A stretch of DNA of 64,000 bases from Maridesulfovibrio salexigens DSM 2638. GTDB taxonomy: Bacteria; Desulfobacterota; Desulfovibrionia; Desulfovibrionales; Desulfovibrionaceae. The stretch spans positions 3,628,001 through 3,692,000 of the forward strand of contig NC_012881.1 in NCBI RefSeq assembly GCF_000023445.1, read 5' to 3'. The position numbers and the translations under genes were made by a program. Position 1 is the stretch's first letter. Each line of letters opens with the position of its first letter. Under the pieces are notes generated by a model. It did no database searches and was not told the origin of the DNA. It was given only the letters and a program-made list of their open reading frames with translations. Below are positions 41,371 to 50,190 of the stretch, in pieces.

Positions 41371-44046
41371 ATGAAGCTGTTCTCAAGGAAGGCTCTGGGA
41401 CTGACAATACAACTACTGACCCCTATGCTGGCTTTGGTAGTTGTCATGGGAATATTCATACTTTCATGGTCTTTCTATTTGTCCAAAACCACCCTTGAAA
41501 GCGAAATAGCCATTGATATTGAAAAAACAGAAAGCATTGTTGCTCTCTCTCTAAACAACACACTCGAAGACATTAAAGATGACCTTATTGAAATGACTCT
41601 GGATCCTAATTTCCGGGGCGCAATCATTTCCGGTGACAGTGAAACCCTTGACCAGAAGCTGTACGAATTTATGAACTCCCGCCAAGGGTATCTTCTGGAC
41701 GTTCTGACCATTTACCGGGAAGGGCGAAACTGGGTTGAAGCCGGAGTCATCGAACTACCAATCGTTCAACTTCGTAATAAATTCAAAAACACTATGACCA
41801 CGTCTCCGGCTTGGGGTTACCTTTCATTCAGATCATTAAATAGCATCAGGACCATGCTGGTCTGTGCTGTCCCTGTTTTCAATGAACATACCGGTGAGGT
41901 CGCCGGAATCCTTTACGGCGGGATCGATCTGAACTCCAACGTATCTTTTATAGATCGACTGAAAGATGTATCAAGCGCAATTAACGCAGCCCTCATCAGC
42001 AGACACAGGTTAATCATAAGCACATCCAATCCCTCTAAACCGGAGATGAAAAAGCTCGTTGACTGGACTCTGGGTATCAAACCGGGTGATTTTAAAATTG
42101 ATGAGGAGCTTATCTACTCTACCATCCAGCTACTCCCACAGCAGGCAGACAGCCCATTGCTATTCAGTTTTGTAAGGCAAAACCCTTCGTTCCAATCCTT
42201 AAAGAAAAATTACATGCAGAATCTGGGTATCCTTCTTTCACTGGCAACCCTTTTGGCTATATTTACTGCTTGGGCATTGCAAAAAAGGATTCTAAAAGCA
42301 CTGAAAATGCTTACTGATTATGCCCAGAACGTAGCATCCGGAGAACGAGAAACAAATTTCATCCCCGGTCAGGTAAGGGAATTCAACCAACTGGGCTCGA
42401 TGCTCGAGAACATGGTTGCAAAACTGGACGAAAACAGCGTCTATATTTCTAAACTATTCTCCTCAGCAAAAGCGCCAATCATTAACTGCGACACAACCGG
42501 AGTTGTCCTTGATATGAATCCGGCAGCAGCGAAACTTATAGGTTTTGACGAAAAACAGGTTTTAAGCAAAACACTGAATAATCTTTTTCCGGGAAACTAT
42601 CAGGAGACGATAGACGAAGCATTGCAACAGGCTATGGTAGGTGATTTCACTCCGGTTCTGGAATTACCGATCCGTCCGGTGGAAGGAGATGAAAAATATT
42701 TTATCTGGACATTTTCTCCAGTTCGGATGGAATCCAAGGAAGATGCAGACTTTATTCTCCTTCAGGGCCTCGATATAACCGAAAGCAAGAAAGCAACAAA
42801 AAAAGCTCAGGAAAGTGAAGCACGGCTAAGTCAGGTAATCAATCTGCTGCCACAAGAAATATTCGCCAACGACCTTGAAGGTAAATTTTTGCTGGTAAAC
42901 AGCATCAAAGCCGAAAAGATGGGGATTCCTGCTTCTGAGATTACCGGAAAATACCTGCCGGAGATAATAACTGATCCGGTGGAAGTAACCCGTATTCTTG
43001 AAGATGACCGCATGGTCATTGAAAGAAATGAAAAGCTCCTCACCGAAGAGAGTTTCCGCGATGAGAACAGGGTAACCCACTGGATTGAAACAACACGGGT
43101 TCCCTATACCACAGCAGAAAACAACACCCCGGCTATCCTGACGATTTCCACAGATATCTCCCGCATCAAAGAAGTTGAGCAGGAGATGAAATCCTTGAAC
43201 AAAGAGCTGGTGGAAAGGGTCGCCATGCGAACCACCGAACTGGAAAACGCCAACTCAGCCTTACTTAAATCTATGGATGAACTGCGCCAGACTCAGGATA
43301 AACTGGTTGAAACGGAAAAGATGGCTTCTCTCGGGGAGCTTGTTGCCGGAGTAGCTCATGAAATCAACACCCCGCTTGGGATCAGTGTAACCAGCGCTTC
43401 ATTTATTAAAGAGCTGACCGAAACCCTGCAACACAACTTTGAATCCGGCACCATGAAAAAGTCGGACCTTGAAAAGTTCCTGAAAACCGGCAGCGAGGCT
43501 CTCGATAACATAATGAAAAACCTTGAGCGCTCAGCAACACTTATCAGCAACTTCAAGCAGCTAGCAGTGGACCAGACTTCTGATGATGTCCGCCAAATCA
43601 ACCTGCACGAATACATTCAGGGAATCCTGCTGTCGCTCAAGCCAAAATTCAAGACATACAAGCATGAAATAACTGTGGACTGCCCCAAGGGGCTGGAAAT
43701 TAATATTTCACCCGGCTCACTAATGCAGGTCATAACAAATATTGTAAGCAACTCTCTGACCCATGCTTTCCCGGATACGGATGAAGGGAATATATCCATT
43801 ACTGCTGAACGCAGCGGCAAAGGGGTCAAACTCACCTTCTCAGACAACGGCATCGGAATGGGAACGGAGCAAGTATTAAAAGTATTTGAACCGTTTTACA
43901 CCACAGCCAGAAGTGAGGGCTATACAGGACTCGGCATGCATCTGGTATACAACCTTGTAACCAGAGCACTGAACGGAACGATTGAATGTCAGAGTTCGCC
44001 GGGAGAGGGAACCACATACGAAATATGGTTTCCTGAAGGAGAATAA
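41371..44046 (+). CDS. LuxQ-like membrane sensor kinase (no receiver domain)
   Basis: 891 residues; AAAAGGA seven bases before the ATG and 12 bases after the luxP-like stop. Membrane segment at about 14-37. The periplasmic domain (40-280) shows the LuxQ pattern, for example MLVCAVPVFNEHTGEVAG where LuxQ has MLVRRVPILDPSTGEVLG. Membrane segment at about 283-302 and a HAMP-like linker follow, then PAS (about 355-470), PAS (about 485-600) and a coiled coil. HisKA has His663 (GELVAGVAHEINTPLG) and HATPase_c has FSDNGIGMG and GLGMHLVYNLV. Vibrio LuxQ ends in a receiver; this protein does not. It has two cytoplasmic PAS domains instead. It converges on the REC-GGDEF gene with two bases between stops. 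Confidence 0.92.
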   Translation: MKLFSRKALGLTIQLLTPMLALVVVMGIFILSWSFYLSKTTLESEIAIDIEKTESIVALSLNNTLEDIKDDLIEMTLDPNFRGAIISGDSETLDQKLYEFMNSRQGYLLDVLTIYREGRNWVEAGVIELPIVQLRNKFKNTMTTSPAWGYLSFRSLNSIRTMLVCAVPVFNEHTGEVAGILYGGIDLNSNVSFIDRLKDVSSAINAALISRHRLIISTSNPSKPEMKKLVDWTLGIKPGDFKIDEELIYSTIQLLPQQADSPLLFSFVRQNPSFQSLKKNYMQNLGILLSLATLLAIFTAWALQKRILKALKMLTDYAQNVASGERETNFIPGQVREFNQLGSMLENMVAKLDENSVYISKLFSSAKAPIINCDTTGVVLDMNPAAAKLIGFDEKQVLSKTLNNLFPGNYQETIDEALQQAMVGDFTPVLELPIRPVEGDEKYFIWTFSPVRMESKEDADFILLQGLDITESKKATKKAQESEARLSQVINLLPQEIFANDLEGKFLLVNSIKAEKMGIPASEITGKYLPEIITDPVEVTRILEDDRMVIERNEKLLTEESFRDENRVTHWIETTRVPYTTAENNTPAILTISTDISRIKEVEQEMKSLNKELVERVAMRTTELENANSALLKSMDELRQTQDKLVETEKMASLGELVAGVAHEINTPLGISVTSASFIKELTETLQHNFESGTMKKSDLEKFLKTGSEALDNIMKNLERSATLISNFKQLAVDQTSDDVRQINLHEYIQGILLSLKPKFKTYKHEITVDCPKGLEINISPGSLMQVITNIVSNSLTHAFPDTDEGNISITAERSGKGVKLTFSDNGIGMGTEQVLKVFEPFYTTARSEGYTGLGMHLVYNLVTRALNGTIECQSSPGEGTTYEIWFPEGE

Positions 44047-44048
44047 AA

Positions 44049-44960
44049 TCAGGTCAAATCGGTCCAGAGGACCATATTTCTTCCCCTGCGCTTAGCCTCG
44101 TAAAGCATCGAATCAGCGCCGACGGTTAAATCCTGAGCCTTTGAAAAGGTGGATGGGATCACAGTCACTCCGCCAAGACTTACCGTCAGCACATTACTTA
44201 CTGAAGAAAAACCGTGCTTGATACCCAACTCAGAAATTAAAACCCTGATTTTTTCGGCAATATACCTGCCGCCATCTGAATCTGTCTCCGGGAGCAGGAG
44301 AACAAATTCTTCTCCGCCGTATCGTGCGGCAACATCTGCCGGACGTTGGACCTCAGCCAGTAAGAGATCAGCAACTTTCTTAAGAACTTCATCTCCGGCA
44401 GTATGACCGTAGTTATCGTTATATTGCTTGAAACAGTCTACATCGAGCATAGCCAGCGACATTTTATCCCCGGAACGACTACAACGGCGCCACTCCCTGT
44501 CCAAAGCCAGTTCAAAACTTCTTCTATTGGGCATTTCAGTAAGACCGTCCAGATTGGCAAGTCCTTCCAATAATTTTCTCTGTCTGGCTATGGTCAGGTG
44601 ATTCTTTATCCTTGCCTTGACGATTGGGGGATGGAAAGGCTTGCGAATATAATCCACGGCACCCATTTCAAGACCGCGGGCCTCATCATGCTCGGAATCA
44701 AGGGCAGTAATAAAAACAACCGGAATATCCTTACTTTTATCGGAAGTTTTGATTTTACGCAGAACTTCATACCCATCCATTTCCGGCATAAGAACATCCA
44801 GCAGCACCAGATCAGGAGGATTATCAGAATTCACACGATCAAGAGCCTGATTGCCATTTTTAGCCAAGACAACCTTATAGTCCTGACGCAACAGATCGGA
44901 AAGGACATTGAGATTCAAACGCTCATCATCAACAATTAGTATTTTAGCTCTCTCTTCCAT
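44049..44960 (-). CDS. REC-GGDEF diguanylate cyclase response regulator
   Basis: 303 residues. The receiver has ILIVDDE and phospho-acceptor Asp55 (LVLLDVLMPEMDGYE). The GGDEF domain has GGEEF at 215-219, and the inhibitory I-site RxxD is present at 206-209 (RPAD), so product inhibition is expected. It makes c-di-GMP on phosphorylation. The ATG lies five bases after the stop of the giant hybrid kinase on the same strand, so the two form an operon and are likely partners. The luxQ-like gene converges on it from the other side and is a possible second input (inference). Confidence 0.94.
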   Translation of the reverse strand: MEERAKILIVDDERLNLNVLSDLLRQDYKVVLAKNGNQALDRVNSDNPPDLVLLDVLMPEMDGYEVLRKIKTSDKSKDIPVVFITALDSEHDEARGLEMGAVDYIRKPFHPPIVKARIKNHLTIARQRKLLEGLANLDGLTEMPNRRSFELALDREWRRCSRSGDKMSLAMLDVDCFKQYNDNYGHTAGDEVLKKVADLLLAEVQRPADVAARYGGEEFVLLLPETDSDGGRYIAEKIRVLISELGIKHGFSSVSNVLTVSLGGVTVIPSTFSKAQDLTVGADSMLYEAKRRGRNMVLWTDLT

Positions 44961-44965
44961 TGATC

Positions 44966-47900
44966 TTATCCTTTATCCAGCGGGATATTCAGTTCATCGG
45001 CAATTCTTTCCAACAGGAACCGCCCATCTTCAAAATCAAAATTTTCAATATAGCGGGTTAATTCAGCAAGCTGACCTTCAAATCTTTCCAGATTAAAATG
45101 ATTTCGCAATTCAGCCAGAACATCGCCACATTCGGCATCACCTTCACCGAGCATTATATACAGCTTATTGATAAGATTAAAACTTTTTTCTTTATCATAC
45201 ACATATTCCCGGACATTGCCCCCACCACCAACTTTAAGACCCTGCAATCCCTTAATTACCAGATCAAGCTCTGAGACAAAAAGCAGTAGGTCATCTTCAT
45301 ACCCGCTACGATCAGTATCTCGAAGATCTCCCTCCAGAAGGCGACAGAATTCATAAAGTTTTACAGCTCCGATATTTCCGGAAATACCTTTCAAAGAATG
45401 AATTTTAATCAGGGCCTGTTCAGGTCCTGAATCAGCTAGGGCTGCTTTCAATTCCTCTTGAAAATCTCCATACCGATCCTTGAATCCTTGCAGAACTTTC
45501 AGGTAACTTTCCTTATTGCCACCGATATTGCGCAGTCCCTTTGCGCAGTCTATTCCGGGCAAGTCCGGCATTTCTTGCTCATTCCCTGACAACTCACAGG
45601 AAGAAGGCACATAAACGATATCCTCTGCGTTCAGGTATTTAACCAAAGCTCTTTTCAATTCCTCCGGATCAATGGGCTTGGTCAAATGTTCATTCATGCC
45701 TGCTTCAAAACTTTTCTCCCTGTCCCCCGGCATGGCGTGTGCTGTCATAGCCAGAATAGGCAGGTTACGGTAGCGTTCATCGGAACGGATTATCCTGGAC
45801 GCAGTCAGCCCGTCCATTTCTGGCATCTGAATGTCCATAATAACCAGACTGTATGGCTCTGACTCCAAGGCCTCCAAAGCCTTACGGCCATTGTCGGCAA
45901 CATCGACATCAAGCCCCATACCTTCAAGCATTCTCCGGGCAACCTGCTGGTTTAGTTCATTATCTTCTACAAGAAGAATTTTAGGACTCTGCCCAGTCAA
46001 CTCTAAATCAACAGCATCTTGCACATCTGCATCCGGAATAAGCATATGCTGAACATCATTAAATTCACCCTGCAAAGCAGCATATAATGAAAGACGCGAA
46101 ACCGGACGGGTAACAAATCCGTCAACACCGACCAGAGCTGCTTCCTTACGAAAGGATTCGTCCATATTTACTGGAGACATTAAAATAATAGGGACATGCA
46201 TCAACTTGGGCATGTTCCTGATCCGCTCAACAACCTCAAGGACATGCATATCCTGTATTTTTCCAGAAACAAGAATTAATCCTAACCCATCAACATCTAT
46301 CGACTCTGCAAGCCTTTCAAGTGCACTTGAAGCTGTGCTGTCCACCATGACTGTAATGCCGGATTTTTCCATTGTGGAACGGATGAATTCACGGGCCATC
46401 ATATTGCCCTCAATCACAAGAGACTTCATGCCCGCTTTTCCTGCCGGCAAAACAAATGAACTCCCCCTATCCATAGCGCTCATCTTCACTGTAAAATAAA
46501 AAGAGCTTCCTTCTCCGGGATGACTTTCAACACTGACTGTCCCGCCCATTAACTCCACAAGGGAACGAGCAATTGCCAGCCCCAAACCTGTCCCACCGTA
46601 TTTACGGGTGGTTGAAGCATCAGCCTGCGTAAAAGAATTAAATAATACGGACACTTCTTCACTACTTAAACCGATTCCACTGTCACGTACGATAAACTTT
46701 ATGCTGGCTTCCCCGGTACAGTTCTCCTCACAAGTGACAATAAGATTAACCTCACCTCTATCAGTGAACTTCACCGCGTTGTTCACAAGGTTAGTCAGAA
46801 CCTGCTCAAGACGTAACGGATCGCCGCGTAAAAACAAAGGAACGTCAGGACCGACGGACAGAATAAAATCGATCCCTTTGGATTCCGCTTTGACTGAGAC
46901 CATATTGCAAATTTTTTCCAACACATGGTCCAGCTGAAACTCTACGGCTTCCAGCACGAATTTACCGGCCTCAATCTTGGAAAAGTCAAGAATATCACCA
47001 ATAATTGACAGCAGGGAATCGGCGGACGACATCATCTTGTTCAGGTACTCACGCTGTGCCGAATCAAGATCGGCACTTTGCATCAAATGTCCGAATCCGA
47101 TGATGCTGTTCATGGGAGTACGAATCTCATGGCTCATATTGGCAAGGAATTCTGATTTTGCACGAGTGGCGGCTTCCGCAGCCAGCCTTGCCCTATTGAG
47201 TTCCTGTTCCACCCTTCTACGCTCGGTCACATTACGCATACACTCAACAGCACCGACAACCTTCCCGGAATGATCGCGCAGCGGTCCGGCAACTCCCCAA
47301 AAATATGCTCCCTGTCCATTGAATGCTCTGGGGGTATATACTTCACCATAAAGCATTCCATAGCGCCGCTCCAAAGACTCATAGCGATCAGTCAGAGGTT
47401 CGAGATCGTCTTTAAGAGCGGAATCAATAAGAATCGGCCTGCGTTCACCATAAAAAGGTAATGCATATTCATAATCAGCCTTGCCGATCATATCCTGCTT
47501 GCTGACCCCGGTAACCTCTTCAACGGCTTTATTCCAAGCCAGCACAACCCCGTTACTATCAATAACAATAGTCGGGTCAGGCAGGAATTCGATAATGTCA
47601 TTCAACCGCTGATAGGAATCCCGCAATTCATTTTCGCTCAATCGTTTTCTAGTCACATCCCGGAAACTCCAGACCCTGCCGACAATATCAGAGCCTATGC
47701 GCTGGGGGTTGGAATATTTCTCTACAATTCTACCGTCCACCAGTATGAGCTCCTCAATCTGTCCCGCTTCCGACTCCAGCGAGTAATCCCAAAGGCCATG
47801 TACAGAACTCCCCTCTTCCAACTGATCAGCAATATATCCGAAAACATCGGAAACAACTCCGGACCGCAAGATATGTTCCGTGATGTTCCACATGCTTGAA

Positions 47901-49909
47901 AAACGAGAGTTCCATGCTACCACCTGTCCATAGCCGTCCACGGCAAGGATGCCATCTGCAGATGATTCAATGGTAGCGGTCAGGAGTGAAACAGAACGTT
48001 CAATCTCTTCCTTGCTGCGGCGCTTCTCGGTGACATCTCGCAAGGTAGCCTGAATGAAGGGAGTACCACTGATGACCATCTTGCGTGCGCGAACACTTGC
48101 ATAAAATTCTTCCCCGTCAGACCGACGGCAAATAAGATCAAAATCCAAGCCCCCGGCATCAATGGTCTTCCCTACCCATTCATCCAGAAGATCACTGGAA
48201 GATTCTCCTTCGCGCTGATTAGGGGCAACAAGATTCTCTGGACGGTAAGAAAGCAATTCTTCTTCTGAGCCGCAACGAAACATCGAAACAGCTTCAGGGT
48301 TAGCACTAAAGAATTTGTAATTTAAATCCATCAGCAAAATTGCATCGCTGGCATTATCAAAAATAGATCGATACTTAATTTCCCTTTCTTTCAAGGCTTC
48401 ATTTTTATTTCGCCCCTGCTCCATAAGATACAACCTTTCAAGAGCAAACCCCACATATGAGGAAAGGAACAGCAATACCTCAAAATCTTTTTTATCAAGA
48501 GGCTCACTTTCACAATAGCTTTGGACAGCCATCGCCCCTACAACTTCCCCTTGAAGTTTCAAGGGAACACCTAGCCAGATATTGCACTCAGGACCGATAA
48601 GTACATACTCCCCATTATCGCGAAGTTTCATACGGGTTTCAAAATCTCCGAACAACGGTTCACCGGTTTTGATAACATAATCAGTCAACCCGATTCCCAT
48701 TTTTCGCGTTTCCGGAGCCTCCTCCTTCTCATCAGAAAAATAAGGGAAACTGATCATATCTGTTTCCCGGTCATAAGCAGCAATATAGAAATTTCGCGCA
48801 TGCATGAGCTGATTCACCTGCCCCTGAACGATGGAGTAGAACTCATCGATACCGGAGACACGGGATACAGACATCGCTATCTCATATAGTCTCTTATGGA
48901 CCTTCTCCATGCGGCGGCGCTGCGCAACCTCTGTATTCAAAGATTCATTAAGTCTAAAAAGTTTACGGTTCCAAAAAATAATCGCGGTGAGAGCAAGTGC
49001 CATGAACGCAAAAAGAAGCACAATCTCAGTATACTTCACGGACTGCTCATAGCGCACGTCAAACCATTTTTTGCGAATTTCTCGATGAGAGTTTTTACTT
49101 ATAGCGGCAAGGGTTTTATTGATGATTGACAGGGCTTCAGGATATTCCGGGGACACACCGATTCTATGATCGAATTTATATCTGGTAGTTCCTGCAATTT
49201 TAAGGTTCTCAACTCCAAGCAGATTCATATTTTCGACCACTACAGCAAGATGCCCCACAAAAGCATCTACCTGCCCCTTGGTCAAAAGAAGAAGGCCGTC
49301 CTCCACATCGGAGGTGCCGACAAGCTCTATTTCAGGAAAATTATCTTCGATATAGTGATAGCTGGTGTACGATTGCCCTGCGGCAACCCTCTTGCCGTTG
49401 AACTGCGACAAGTCCCGCACATTCCCGTACTTTTCTCCGGTTACGATAACCAGAGGAAATGAAACATAAACATCTGAAAACAAAACTTCTCGTCCGACCA
49501 TGTCCTCGCTGCTAAGGGCCGGGATAACATCCAACTCCCCTTCAGTGTATTTACGTAGAACATCCGCCCATGAATCACTTGGGACAAATTCAAAGTTAAG
49601 ACCGGACATTTCTGAGATCATATTCATATAATCCGCGATAATTCCCCGGAACTTCCCTTTTTTATCAATTATGGACAAAGGTTCCCAGTCCACCTCACTC
49701 ATTTTGAGCGGCACACCCCTGCGAACAAAAGCTTCTTCTTCAGGACTTAATTTCAGAGGAAATGGCGAGCTCTCCCTAACAACTGGCTCAGCATTTGCAA
49801 CTGAGAACGCAACACTGTCTACTGGAACTACGAAGAATAAAAGGAAGAGAAGGACACAAAAAAATTGTAAACGAAAAGAAATATCATTGTCCGAAATTTT
49901 AAGAATCAA
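44966..49909 (-). CDS. Giant hybrid histidine kinase (SBP_bac_3-GAF-PAS-HisKA-REC-HPt)
   Basis: About 1647 residues. The start is taken as TTG at 49909, seven bases after AAGGGGA and followed by a normal signal peptide; a TTG at 49978 lacks a site. Order: periplasmic SBP_bac_3 solute-binding domain (about 55-290), membrane segment (about 305-325), GAF, four PAS domains, HisKA (MSHEIRTPMNSIIG), HATPase_c, a receiver-like domain without a clear Asp box, a true receiver (VIMDIQMPEMDG), and a C-terminal HPt (HSLKGISGNIGA). The full phosphorelay is in one chain. The EvgS/BvgS-like sensor suggests it binds an amino-acid-like ligand. The next gene is a REC-GGDEF protein, a likely output. Confidence 0.93.
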   Translation of the reverse strand: MILKISDNDISFRLQFFCVLLFLLFFVVPVDSVAFSVANAEPVVRESSPFPLKLSPEEEAFVRRGVPLKMSEVDWEPLSIIDKKGKFRGIIADYMNMISEMSGLNFEFVPSDSWADVLRKYTEGELDVIPALSSEDMVGREVLFSDVYVSFPLVIVTGEKYGNVRDLSQFNGKRVAAGQSYTSYHYIEDNFPEIELVGTSDVEDGLLLLTKGQVDAFVGHLAVVVENMNLLGVENLKIAGTTRYKFDHRIGVSPEYPEALSIINKTLAAISKNSHREIRKKWFDVRYEQSVKYTEIVLLFAFMALALTAIIFWNRKLFRLNESLNTEVAQRRRMEKVHKRLYEIAMSVSRVSGIDEFYSIVQGQVNQLMHARNFYIAAYDRETDMISFPYFSDEKEEAPETRKMGIGLTDYVIKTGEPLFGDFETRMKLRDNGEYVLIGPECNIWLGVPLKLQGEVVGAMAVQSYCESEPLDKKDFEVLLFLSSYVGFALERLYLMEQGRNKNEALKEREIKYRSIFDNASDAILLMDLNYKFFSANPEAVSMFRCGSEEELLSYRPENLVAPNQREGESSSDLLDEWVGKTIDAGGLDFDLICRRSDGEEFYASVRARKMVISGTPFIQATLRDVTEKRRSKEEIERSVSLLTATIESSADGILAVDGYGQVVAWNSRFSSMWNITEHILRSGVVSDVFGYIADQLEEGSSVHGLWDYSLESEAGQIEELILVDGRIVEKYSNPQRIGSDIVGRVWSFRDVTRKRLSENELRDSYQRLNDIIEFLPDPTIVIDSNGVVLAWNKAVEEVTGVSKQDMIGKADYEYALPFYGERRPILIDSALKDDLEPLTDRYESLERRYGMLYGEVYTPRAFNGQGAYFWGVAGPLRDHSGKVVGAVECMRNVTERRRVEQELNRARLAAEAATRAKSEFLANMSHEIRTPMNSIIGFGHLMQSADLDSAQREYLNKMMSSADSLLSIIGDILDFSKIEAGKFVLEAVEFQLDHVLEKICNMVSVKAESKGIDFILSVGPDVPLFLRGDPLRLEQVLTNLVNNAVKFTDRGEVNLIVTCEENCTGEASIKFIVRDSGIGLSSEEVSVLFNSFTQADASTTRKYGGTGLGLAIARSLVELMGGTVSVESHPGEGSSFYFTVKMSAMDRGSSFVLPAGKAGMKSLVIEGNMMAREFIRSTMEKSGITVMVDSTASSALERLAESIDVDGLGLILVSGKIQDMHVLEVVERIRNMPKLMHVPIILMSPVNMDESFRKEAALVGVDGFVTRPVSRLSLYAALQGEFNDVQHMLIPDADVQDAVDLELTGQSPKILLVEDNELNQQVARRMLEGMGLDVDVADNGRKALEALESEPYSLVIMDIQMPEMDGLTASRIIRSDERYRNLPILAMTAHAMPGDREKSFEAGMNEHLTKPIDPEELKRALVKYLNAEDIVYVPSSCELSGNEQEMPDLPGIDCAKGLRNIGGNKESYLKVLQGFKDRYGDFQEELKAALADSGPEQALIKIHSLKGISGNIGAVKLYEFCRLLEGDLRDTDRSGYEDDLLLFVSELDLVIKGLQGLKVGGGGNVREYVYDKEKSFNLINKLYIMLGEGDAECGDVLAELRNHFNLERFEGQLAELTRYIENFDFEDGRFLLERIADELNIPLDKG

Positions 49910-50031
49910 TGTAACTGTCCCCTTGTAAGAAACTATTGCGGTCCAAACAAAAATAGCATCAGTGGGTTCAATGAACAAGGAAGGGTTTGCTTCAGAGAGT
50001 CCACAACTCTTTCACACTACGCTCAGAGGGA

Positions 50032-50049
50032 TGGTAATTTTTACTACCA
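50032..50049. promoter_or_regulatory. TyrR-box-like operator 4 (upstream of the regulator gene)
   Basis: TGGTAATTTTTACTACCA, 18 bp, half-sites TGGTAA/CTACCA around six bases. It is the same element as the three upstream of alanine dehydrogenase. It suggests autoregulation of the TyrR-type gene that starts at 50191. Confidence 0.65.
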
Positions 50050-50190
50050 AAATCTGCAAAATTTCTACTTTTTGCTCCGATATTTTAGAAACTTAAAACG
50101 CTTCGGCACGAAAAGTTGCCACTTGTATCTTTTCTTTCCACAATTATACAGCTACAGTAATGTCCTAACAATATCCAAAACGGAGTAGGC

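Noticed and set aside
50105-50120. Possible sigma-54 promoter before the TyrR-type gene (CGGCAC...TTGCC)
   Set aside because: The GG-GC spacing is 11 bases instead of the required 10, and the upstream T is missing.
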